64,000 nt of DNA from DAOUEX01 sp034430235 (lineage in GTDB: Bacteria; Chloroflexota; Anaerolineae; UBA2200). This document shows, piece after piece, positions 8,189-15,175 of the stretch (positions are counted from its first letter, which is position 1; each line of letters begins with the position of its first letter). The notes under the pieces were generated by a model. That model was not told where the DNA came from. It searched no databases and saw only the letters and a program-made list of their open reading frames with translations. A program made the translations under genes and the position numbers. The DNA is taken from contig CAYZGO010000011.1 in NCBI GenBank assembly GCA_964478075.1, positions 36,469 through 100,468 of the forward strand. The letters run 5' to 3'.

Positions 8189-8908
8189 CTAGACCACCGG
8201 CGCTGAAGCCTGGCTGGATCTCAGCCATCTTGATTCGTTCGCCGCTTGTGAGCGACTGTTGGCGTGGAAGCGCCACAGGAGCACAAGAACTCGTGTAGTC
8301 CAGTCAAATCGTCGTGCCGCTTTCCTCCGCCAGCTCTCGGATAGGCGAAGAGCGACAGAGGAGGTCGGCCTTGGGCCAAAGTCCCAGAATCCTTCGGGAC
8401 TGCGCTGATTCCAGAGCCATTGGATCGCATCCTTCGCGAAGCCTGGCCAGCTCGGAAAGAGCGATAGCAGTTCCAACGATGTAAACCAACGGTCGACGGG
8501 GCCCGCCTTGAGTTGATAAGGTGGGCGTAACATTGTCTCGCCGAGATACCTGATGCCGCCTTCCTTATGCCAGACCTAGCTCAGCAGTGCTGCCTCCAGG
8601 TCGCGCGGGAGGACCGCCTTGCCGAACCCCGCCTGAGCGTAGAACTGCACCGGCAGGGCGGACTGGAGGGCAGCGCTTGCAGCGCCAACCTCTGCTTCCC
8701 GGTCCAGCAGGCCGGGAAAGGGACGCGGGCGCAGAGAGATGGGGGTGGGGCGGGGGCGAACCTGGGGCTGCTGCTCGGGCGTGGCTACGTTGACCACATT
8801 GCCGTGGAGGTGCTCGATCTGCATGATGCTATTCCCGACAGCAACCTGCCCGCTGATCTCCGCCTCGATAGGCGCGTCTATCTTACCGGGAGGGGACTGG
8901 TCAGTCAT
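8189..8908 (-). pseudogene. chimeric gene remnant: STAND NTPase N-terminus fused in frame to a terpene-cyclase-like C-terminus
   Basis: From the ATG at 8908 (AAGGAGG 5 bases upstream) the product begins MTDQSPPGKIDAPIEAEISG and continues to PVQFYAQAGFGK, the start of a P-loop as in NB-ARC/STAND ATPases. The sequence then switches to AVLPRDLEAALLS, a TAG at 8576-8578, and VWHKEGGIRYLGETM...PPYQLKAGPVDRWFTS...LSESWRRKAARRFDWTT. The latter resembles the C-terminus of prenyltransferase/squalene-cyclase-like proteins. All of this is one reading frame broken only by the amber codon. The Walker A Ser/Thr is missing (GK-A). It looks like a deletion fusion of two genes and is unlikely to be active. 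The ending at 8189 is not family-like. Confidence 0.6.
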
Positions 8909-8940
8909 TGTGCCTCCTTGCTGCTTTGGCATTGCGGCTG

Positions 8941-9055
8941 ACTTGTAAGTATGCGTAGCACCACGTACATCACTCGCTAGGGGCATCCTTTGCAGTTATG
9001 CACACTATAGCCCAGGTCAGCGGGGCTGTCAACTGCACTTATGGCGCCTAACAGA
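8941..9055. repeat. duplicated promoter cassette, copy A
   Basis: This segment matches 11148-11262 at roughly 90% identity in its best 79 bases, including a complete minus-strand promoter. Each copy sits just upstream of a decayed minus-strand gene. Confidence 0.8.
9004..9032 (-). promoter_or_regulatory. sigma-70-type promoter, TTGACA-17-TATAGT, minus strand
   Basis: Read on the minus strand, TTGACA (9032-9027) and TATAGT (9009-9004) are 17 bases apart. The spacer contains CTGACCT, shared with promoters at 11209 and 14506. It would drive the chimeric remnant starting at 8908. Confidence 0.8.
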
Positions 9056-9057
9056 AC

Positions 9058-9127
9058 TCACCGCAGAGACGCAGAGGCCGCAGAGATACTTGTAGTTCCT
9101 CTGCGTTCTCGGCGTGCTCTGCGGTGA
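9058..9127. repeat. short inverted-repeat element of the CCGCAGAGACGCAGAGG family
   Basis: TCACCGCAGAG at 9058-9068 pairs with CTCTGCGGTGA at 9117-9127. Inside are GACGCAGAGG and CCTCTGCGT. The 70-bp unit has no gene and could be a non-autonomous form of the arrangement that brackets the GxxExxY gene at 58378. Confidence 0.7.
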
Positions 9128-9175
9128 AATCCGCCCTTGGCAAAGGCAACGGCGTAACTCCTCTCGTGCGAAGCG

Positions 9176-9240
9176 TCCCCCGTCGTGGCGGTCGCCAGCA
9201 GGGCATGCAGAGCACGAACGGTCGCCCTCTTTTTGGCGAG
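9176..9240. repeat. GGCATGCAGAGCACGAACGG module
   Basis: This module is shared with composite repeats at 2606, 21361 and 25780. It lies between the short inverted-repeat element and the FGGY stub. Confidence 0.55.
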
Positions 9241-9266
9241 GCTGCGCGCACTTGCAGATTTCCGCA

Positions 9267-9491
9267 TCACGGAACGCGCCTGTTCGGTTGCACGGCTGTC
9301 TTCTCGAGGAGGCGCCTCGTGGTGAGGGCGATGGCCCGCCACCAATCCTCGGGCTCCTGCTCCGCCCAGCCGGACTCTGGATAGTGAGTCTCATAGGGCT
9401 CGAAGGTTCTTCCACGCCCCCCCTTTAGGTGCACCAGAACTGCCTTATTTCCACCGCTGCGCACATCGTGAACGAGGATGTATTCAGGCAT
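9267..9491 (-). pseudogene. N-terminal stub of a FGGY-family carbohydrate kinase
   Basis: The ATG at 9491 follows GAGGAG by 3 bases. The product begins MPEYILVHDVRSGGNKAVLV and continues through YETHYPESGWAEQEPEDWWR to TTRRLLEKTAVQPNR. This is the typical first 70 residues of xylulokinase/glycerokinase-type FGGY enzymes (WAEQxPxxWW). The frame then ends at 9267 after a few unrelated residues and enters repeat sequence. Full-length kinases are about 500 residues, so the catalytic and ATP-binding parts are missing. It is not functional as a kinase. Confidence 0.7.
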
Positions 9492-9632
9492 CTTCTCCTC
9501 TGCCTCTTTTTGGCCCGGCATCGAGTCTAGCGTCTTGGCGGGTTACGACGTCCGTCGCGCGCGGATACCGTAACCCGCCTGCCAGGCAGCGTAGTCTTAC
9601 CTGCCTTTCAACTCTGCGGCGGGCAAATGGGG

Positions 9633-10529
9633 CTACTCACCCTCTACAGTAGTTCCAAGGTACAGAAGGGGAAGAACTCCTTCACCAGGAACTACCATGA
9701 CCTTGACCTTGGATTCTGGGTCGCGCAGGGACCTGACGAACTCCAACTGAACCATGTCTGGGCTTTCTCTGAGGGCTGCACCCATGATCCTGATGGACTC
9801 GGCTTCACCTTCCGCCTCGGTGATAGTGGCTTCCTTGCGGTACTTGGCTTGTTCGGCTCGGTACTGCTCCGTGATGACCTGCTCCTTTTCGATCTGCTTT
9901 TGTTCGATGGCGTCGATATAGTCAGAGGAGAAGGTGATCTCACGGATGCCGAGAGAGTCAAGCACTAAGCCCTTGGCTTCGAAAAGAGGACGCATCTGTT
10001 GAAGAATTTCGTCTTGTACAACAGTGATGTCCCCTGTGTACAGCTCCGAGGCTTTGTATTTCCTTGGGATTTGACGACAAAGAACTCGGGAGTGGAATTT
10101 CACGACCTTCTCCACAACCGCTGCCTCGTCGCCAAGTTCCTGAGCAATCCGGGGCGCCTCAGATCTCTTTACCCTGAAGCGGATGGAGTAACAGATGTTA
10201 ACCTGTTGCCCGTCCTCAGTGGTGGTGTCCACCGGATAGTCAATGTAGTTGGCCTTCGAAGCAGCCTGCTTGTCGACGGGGGTGGTCTCGTAGATGATGT
10301 CCTTGGTGTTGTAGATCACCACCCGGTCAATGAAGGGGAGGATGACGTGAAAGCCCGGATCCAGTACCTGACCGGTCACTCTACCCAACCTCTTCACTAC
10401 CCCGACAGTGCCAGCGTCGATGGTAGTAGTCGAGCCGAAAAAGCCCATGATTACCACAAGCACGACGGGCACCAGCAGTAGTCGAGAAATGGAGATTCTT
10501 GGCATCCTCGCTCTTGTTTGCTCAAACAT
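9633..10529 (-). CDS. SPFH/band-7 (prohibitin-like) membrane protein
   Basis: The start is the ATG at 10529, with AAGGAGG about 9 bases upstream; a longer frame upstream is not needed. The 298-residue protein has an N-terminal transmembrane helix at about residues 14-32 and then the band-7 domain: TVGVVKRLGRVTGQVLDPGF and HVILPFIDRVVIYNTKD. A charged coiled coil follows at about residues 205-260 (EQKQIEKEQVITEQYRAEQA). The PGF...PFID pattern matches prohibitin/HflC-type proteins, which form membrane-bound rings that organise lipids or modulate FtsH. No FtsH or NfeD gene is adjacent. It is the only intact gene in a cluster of remnants. Confidence 0.85.
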   Translation of the reverse strand: MFEQTRARMPRISISRLLLVPVVLVVIMGFFGSTTTIDAGTVGVVKRLGRVTGQVLDPGFHVILPFIDRVVIYNTKDIIYETTPVDKQAASKANYIDYPVDTTTEDGQQVNICYSIRFRVKRSEAPRIAQELGDEAAVVEKVVKFHSRVLCRQIPRKYKASELYTGDITVVQDEILQQMRPLFEAKGLVLDSLGIREITFSSDYIDAIEQKQIEKEQVITEQYRAEQAKYRKEATITEAEGEAESIRIMGAALRESPDMVQLEFVRSLRDPESKVKVMVVPGEGVLPLLYLGTTVEGE

Positions 10530-10725
10530 TTCCTTTCCTCCTTCCCTGATCTCCTTCTCCCCTTTCGGGGGATTAGAGATCGGGACTAAGTTTTTGCGGC
10601 TTACAAATTGTGAAGGCGCGACGTGGACGGAGCCCCGTAACGAAGTCAACCCTAAATGCTTTGGTAGCCGTGGTGCCCTTGACGTGTCACGTGCCATCCA
10701 CTATCTCGACGATTCGCGTCTCGGC

Positions 10726-11117
10726 TTATGGATACAGGGCATCCACTTCTTCCTGCAAGGCGGCAGTGCGCTGAATTGCTGTCACGACGCGGCAGTAGGG
10801 TTTGATCTCTTCCAACGTGAGCCGTCGTTCCCGGCGGTCCTTGAGCCACTTGGCCAGCACCTGATAGCCGCCGATCTGGTACTCCCACAGCTCCAGGGGA
10901 ATCGGCTCGAAACACTGGGTCTCGTTGATGTAGATGCGCTCTTCTTTGGGTTCGTAGCGCAAGCCCTGACTTTGGGTCCGAGCCACTGGGTTGTCGCCCT
11001 AAACTGCTGCTCCAGCGTCTCCAAACACGAGTAAAAGCTCTCCTCCCGGGCGTCCCCCCGAGCGGCGACGCCGGTGATAGCTCTGAAATAGTCTGTTAGC
11101 ATCGCTTTGCTTTTCAT
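10726..11117 (-). pseudogene. decayed type ISP restriction-modification gene (N- and C-terminal ends only)
   Basis: From the ATG at 11117 the frame reads MLTDYFRAITGVAARGDAREESFYSCLETL, like the N-terminus of single-polypeptide restriction-modification enzymes (ARGDAREESFYP). After about 40 residues the frame shifts. A second frame from 10986 reads YINETQCFEPIPLELWEYQ and IGGYQVLAKWLKDRRERRL, which is the usual C-terminus of these enzymes. Intact proteins exceed 1000 residues, so a large internal deletion plus a frameshift removed the helicase, methylase and nuclease domains. The promoter cassette at 11209-11237 is intact, so a nonsense transcript may still be made. Confidence 0.7.
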
Positions 11118-11147
11118 AGAACCTCAACCTGGGGCATTACGCCTAAG

Positions 11148-11262
11148 CCACTGGTATACGCAGCACCGAGTATGTCACTCACTGGCGGCATCCTCTGCAG
11201 TCATGCACACTATAGCCCAGGTCAGCGGGGCTGTCAACTGCACTTGTGGCGCCCAGCAGAAT
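11148..11262. repeat. duplicated promoter cassette, copy B
   Basis: This is the second copy of the block at 8941-9055. The duplicated region spans the promoter and roughly 50 bases on each side. Confidence 0.8.
11209..11237 (-). promoter_or_regulatory. sigma-70-type promoter, TTGACA-17-TATAGT, minus strand
   Basis: TTGACA (11237-11232) and TATAGT (11214-11209) are 17 bases apart on the minus strand. The promoter is identical in core to the one at 9004-9032 and leads into the type ISP remnant. Confidence 0.8.
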
Positions 11263-11392
11263 TCACCCCAGAGAGCGCACCTTGTCTCGCCTCGTCTTGT
11301 CGCCGAGACAAGGCCGCCAAGGCGAGGGAGGCCGCAGAGATACTTCCAATTGCTCTGCGGTTCGAACAGGTGCGCTCAACGCTCGCTGCGCC

Positions 11393-12901
11393 TCATACGT
11401 CTTGAGCACACATCGGCAGGTAGAGCCACGAGACCGGTGCCCAGCGCTCATAAGCCCCGATGTCAGGCGCGGCGTCACGCGGGCGGCCTTCGAGGTCATC
11501 CGAGGGTGCACCGTCGGCGGAGCCGGCGTCTATGGCCGGGCTGCCCTCCCGCAGGTGGTAATCCCCATCCTCTCCCCAGGCCGGTGCGACAAAGAGCGGA
11601 TCGCCGTACAGGTTGCCGCTTCCCAGCGTGCCGATGTTGGCAGCGGTGTAGTCGTTGTCACCGTGCTCAAGAACCAACTCGCACTGCGGGAAGTAGAACA
11701 GGTTGTGCTCAGCCGTCAGATGGGTCGCTCGCCCGATAAAGATGTGAGAGCTTGGCCCAACGCTGCGGAAGACGGTGTTTTTCACTGTGAGGTTGATGGG
11801 AAGGTCAGGGGCATCGTACTGCACGTACATGATATAGTTGTGGCCCAACGTATCATCCACCGTGACGTTAATGATATCAAAGCGGGCGTTGACCGTCTCG
11901 GTGCCAATTACGATGGCGGCCCAGGGAGTTACGTCGGAATCCCCGTCACCGCGTCCGTAGATGAGGGTGTTCTCCACTCTGCTGTTGTCACCCCAGAGCT
12001 TGACTCCATCACAGGAGTTGTTGGCCACGATGCAGCGGCGGAAGGTTGTGTTGGCTGCTTTGGAATCCAGGCCGTCGCCATAGTTGTGCTCGGCGACTGT
12101 GTCCACGATCTCAATCGGCCCCGCCGACGGCTCTATGCCAAAGCCGTCAGGCCGGTCGTAGGGCCGGTCGGAGCCGTCACCTCCCTGGTAGTAATGCCCG
12201 CCGTAGGAGAGCTGGCAGCCTTGAATGCGCACGTTCCGCCAGCCGCCGTGTTCCGCCTGCGGCCCACCTATCGCCCCGAAGCCGCAGTACTCGAAGCGGC
12301 AGTTGAGCACCTGCAGGTCGTCCACGTCCTGCACGTTCAGGCCGAACTCGTCAATGTGGTGGACGTACAGATCCTGCAGTACGATGTGACTGGAGGGCTG
12401 CCAGAGGATTGCAATGCCATCCCGGAAGCCGACTGCAGCGCCGCTGGCCTGGTCATCGTGAGTGAGCTCCAGATTCTCTATCTTTACATAACTCGCGCCG
12501 GACAGGTCGATACCGAAAGCCAGATCATCACGTCCGGCCAGAAGGGGACGGCTGCCCTCTTCACCCTTGATGCTGATCCAGGCATCGGCGGTGCCGGAGG
12601 GAGGGGTGACGATGTCATCGTCGTACTGGCTCAAGATGTAGCGTCCGCCGAGAATGATCAGGGTATCCCCTGGCTGCAACTGTCGTGAGCCGTACCCCGG
12701 TGTAGCCCAGGGGGCATCTCGTGTGCCGGGGTTGGCGTTGTCACCGTCAGTTGCCACGTAGTAGATAGTGCCAGCAGCACTGGCTCTGGGCGAGGCGGCG
12801 GGGATCGGCAGAGTCTGCGCCGTGCTGGACGGGGTTGGTGCGGTGGAGGCGCAAGAGCATAGCGCCAGGACTACTGTCACGAGTAGACGTAATGGTTTCA
12901 T
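11393..12901 (-). CDS. secreted right-handed beta-helix protein
   Basis: The 502-residue protein begins at 12901 with AAGGAG 9 bases upstream. It has a signal sequence or lipoprotein-like start (MKPLRLLVTVVLALCSCAS); a cysteine near residue 15-17 could be lipidated, although the box is weak. After a Thr/Pro/Ser linker the body is a parallel beta-helix with many short strand repeats (SYVKIENLELTHDD, GDGLDSKAANTTFRRCIVAN, DGVKLWGDNSRVENTLI). The start ATDGDNANPGTRDAPWATP is typical of pectate-lyase-like DUF1565 proteins. The end, APVSWLYLPMCAQDV, resembles C-terminal tails of Chloroflexota exported proteins. A likely role is binding or cleaving polysaccharide. The GH5-like gene lies just upstream on the same strand. 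Confidence 0.8.
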   Translation of the reverse strand: MKPLRLLVTVVLALCSCASTAPTPSSTAQTLPIPAASPRASAAGTIYYVATDGDNANPGTRDAPWATPGYGSRQLQPGDTLIILGGRYILSQYDDDIVTPPSGTADAWISIKGEEGSRPLLAGRDDLAFGIDLSGASYVKIENLELTHDDQASGAAVGFRDGIAILWQPSSHIVLQDLYVHHIDEFGLNVQDVDDLQVLNCRFEYCGFGAIGGPQAEHGGWRNVRIQGCQLSYGGHYYQGGDGSDRPYDRPDGFGIEPSAGPIEIVDTVAEHNYGDGLDSKAANTTFRRCIVANNSCDGVKLWGDNSRVENTLIYGRGDGDSDVTPWAAIVIGTETVNARFDIINVTVDDTLGHNYIMYVQYDAPDLPINLTVKNTVFRSVGPSSHIFIGRATHLTAEHNLFYFPQCELVLEHGDNDYTAANIGTLGSGNLYGDPLFVAPAWGEDGDYHLREGSPAIDAGSADGAPSDDLEGRPRDAAPDIGAYERWAPVSWLYLPMCAQDV

Positions 12902-12963
12902 CGCAGATGCTCCTTTTTCGGGTAGTCTTCCCGTTTGGTGGTCTCCCTCTTTAGTGTTGATAC

Positions 12964-13070
12964 CTTTTCTTCACCGCAGAGCACGCAGCCTCTTGGCACC
13001 TTCGGTGGCCAAGAGACGCGGAGTGCGCAGAGTTTCTTGAGGTTTCTCAGCATTCTCGGCGGTGTAAAAG
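12964..13070. repeat. CCGCAGAG-family element with nested hairpin
   Basis: CACCGCAGAG near 12969 and CTCGGCGGTG near 13054 face each other. Between them is the hairpin CTCTTGGCACC/GGTGGCCAAGAG, which recurs near 30465-30490. It lies between two secreted-protein genes and overlaps the very end of the GH5-like frame. Confidence 0.6.
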
Positions 13071-14441
13071 TGGGCCAGCGTTCAACACTATCGGGAGACA
13101 GATCATCGCCGCAGGCATTGACGATGGCCGTATGGTGTTGCGTGCCCAGTGTTCAACGATGACGTCAATCAAATCGCTCGATGCAACGTCGGAGTGGTTG
13201 TGGGGGGCCGGCCCGTGACGAAAGTTGAAGGCGTCAACCTCCTCCGCGTCTTCTGTCCAGGATAGTTCCCACAGCCACAGCGCATAGTTCATGCCGCGCT
13301 GCTCAAACAGGTCCATCTGGTCGTCCATGAACTCAGCCGCGCCAGGCTCCCAGCGCATGACGCCGAACTCGTTCACTGCAAGCGGCACGCCGTGCGCTGC
13401 CGCAAAGGCATCGAGCGTGCAGAGCAGATCATCCAACCAGGCTCGGTGGAACTCGTCGTCAATGCCGTCCCAATCTGTATCGAACGCGCCTGGATAGGTG
13501 AACCGTAGGTTATCCCACCCCTGGTGCGTGTAGCGAAACGGCTCATACTGGTGCACGGTGTAGACCGTGCGTGTGTCGGCGGTTGGCTGCCCTACGGGCA
13601 GCCACGCGACGGCGCTGTAGGCCATGCCGCCCACCAGGATCGGCGCCGCGTCCACCTCGCGGATGGCAGTGCTGATGTGCGGGTAGAACTAGTTCCAATC
13701 GTACAAGGTGCCAGCATAAGTCGCGTAGAACACTTCTGGGTCCCAGATGTCCAGCCACGCGTCGTTCGAGTTTGGCTCGACCATCAGATCGTAGCCGACA
13801 ACAATGGAGTTGCTGCGGTAGCGCTCCGCCGTGTAGCGCCACATCGCTGCCCATGCATCCTGCGCTGCCTGCTCCTGCCACACGGAATCATTCAGATAAC
13901 TCTCATCGAACCAGTCTCCAACATCCTCAATCACGAAAGTGAACTCACTACGGCCTGGCCCAGTGCGGAAGCTGATCACAGCGAACATGTCGGCATTGGC
14001 AATCATGTCGAGCAAGTTATCCAGGTTGTGCTGGATACCCTGGTCCAGGATGTAGGGCGGGGTTTCGGTGAACAGGCCGGGATGCGAGACATTGACATAA
14101 TTGGCACCCAGCGCTGCCAACCGGTTCAAGTCCTCCTGGGTGTAAGGCGGCCCGACGGGGCCGGGTCCCATCAACGTGGGGCCGTCCAGCTCGGGGTAGA
14201 GGCGGCGCTGGTATACGTTGGCGCCCCGCAGGTGGGTGCCGCCTACCGACAGGCTCCACTTGTCATAAAAGGACTCGGTGTGTGGATGAGTACCAGTGGC
14301 AGTCAGTCCTTTGGTTTCGTCCGTAGCCGCAGCTTCGGTGATGGCCAGTGGTGAGGTAACGGGTAGGCAGATGCCACATGCCAGGACCAGGCCGACGAGA
14401 AAGACCAGAGTCAAGCAGGCTATCAGGCGCGGGTGATTCAT
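13047..14441 (-). pseudogene. GH5-like secreted glycoside hydrolase with one in-frame amber codon
   Basis: From the ATG at 14441 the product has a signal peptide (hydrophobic residues 7-26), then SVGGTHLRGANVYQRR and a TIM-barrel pattern. It ends at a TAG at 13689-13691 after GTLYDWN. The same frame continues FYPHISTAIREVDAAPIL to 13047 with the remaining barrel: VNEFGVMRWEPGAAEF carries the likely nucleophile Glu, and LMVEPNSND in the first part carries the likely acid/base Glu. The total is about 464 codons, the size of a complete GH5-like enzyme. The tail ICLPIVLN matches the exported-protein tail of the neighbouring gene. Without read-through the enzyme would lose its nucleophile. Confidence 0.75.
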
Positions 14442-14505
14442 CTTCGCTATCCCCTATCGGACAGAGATCTGTCTGACTGGGCTGCCAGGCGTCGTGCTTG
14501 TGCAC

Positions 14506-14534
14506 AGTGTACCCTAGGTCAGTGTCGCTGTCAA
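14506..14534 (-). promoter_or_regulatory. sigma-70-type promoter, TTGACA-17-TACACT, minus strand
   Basis: TTGACA (14534-14529) and TACACT (14511-14506) are 17 bases apart on the minus strand. The spacer shares CTGACCT and the flank GTGCA with the promoters at 9004 and 11209. It would drive the GH5-like gene starting at 14441. Confidence 0.75.
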
Positions 14535-14542
14535 CAGGGCGA

Positions 14543-14621
14543 ACCCTCCCGGAGGTTGTGATAAGACGCTGAATGCCCCTTCCGGATGATGGAAAGCGTT
14601 GCCGGCAACCTCCGGGAGGGT
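14543..14621. repeat. 79-bp inverted-repeat element between divergent promoters
   Basis: Perfect 16-bp arms ACCCTCCCGGAGGTTG (14543-14558) and CAACCTCCGGGAGGGT (14606-14621) enclose 47 bases. The element sits exactly between the divergent promoters at 14506 (minus) and 14643 (plus), so it could be a regulatory hairpin, an operator, or just another mobile palindrome. Confidence 0.7.
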
Positions 14622-14642
14622 GTCTTTGCCCCCAATCTATGG

Positions 14643-14671
14643 TTGTCAAAGCCCTGTGAGTGTGCTATACT
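14643..14671 (+). promoter_or_regulatory. sigma-70-type promoter, TTGTCA-17-TATACT
   Basis: TTGTCA (14643-14648) and TATACT (14666-14671) are 17 bases apart and lie about 95 bases before the yjbQ-like gene. It probably drives the yjbQ, radical SAM and DUF2344 genes. Confidence 0.75.
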
Positions 14672-14764
14672 ATGCGGTGTTGCTGTTTCGTCACGCACGA
14701 GAGGAAACACGAGGAGCCACCTTGACTGGGTGGCCTGTAGGCAACGAACATGGGGAGCCGAGCA

Positions 14765-15175
14765 ATGAAATACGAGATTGCAGTCAGTAGCACAAAGAGA
14801 AGCGACCTAGTTGACATCACCTCCGATGTGCAGGACACCGTTCGCAAGAGTGGGGTCGAGAAAGGGGTATGCTGCATCTTTGTGCCCCACACGACGGCTG
14901 GCTTGGTTGTCAATGAGAATTGGGATCCATCCGTAAGGGCCGATCTCCTTGCGGTGCTGGATAGGTTGGTGCCCTGGGAAGCGAACTATGCCCACACTGA
15001 GGGCAATGCGGCAGCGCACATCAAGGCCAGTCTGGTTGGGTCATCAGGGACCTTGTTTGTGGAAGCAGGGAAGCTGGTGCTAGGTACTTGGCAGGGCATC
15101 TTCCTGGCCGAGTTTGACGGCCCACGTCGTCGGCGGGTCCTGATACGGGTCATCCCCGATGTAGAGGACGAATGA
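14765..15175 (+). CDS. yjbQ: YjbQ/UPF0047-family secondary thiamine-phosphate synthase-like protein
   Basis: The 136-residue protein starts at MKYEIAVSSTKRSDLVDI; GGGGAG lies about 8 bases upstream. It has the family's full pattern: VCCIFVPHTTAGLVVNEN, HTEGNAAAHIKASLVGSS and GTWQGIFLAEFDGPR, with the conserved His and Glu residues that form the putative active site. Members have weak thiamine-phosphate synthase activity in vitro, but the physiological role is uncertain. Its TGA overlaps the ATG of the radical SAM gene (ATGA at 15172-15175), indicating translational coupling and a shared operon. Confidence 0.9.
   Translation: MKYEIAVSSTKRSDLVDITSDVQDTVRKSGVEKGVCCIFVPHTTAGLVVNENWDPSVRADLLAVLDRLVPWEANYAHTEGNAAAHIKASLVGSSGTLFVEAGKLVLGTWQGIFLAEFDGPRRRRVLIRVIPDVEDE

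Noticed and set aside
8941..11262. The two near-identical blocks as terminal repeats of an insertion sequence.
   Set aside because: They are in direct orientation, contain a complete promoter, and no transposase lies between them; segmental duplication is simpler.
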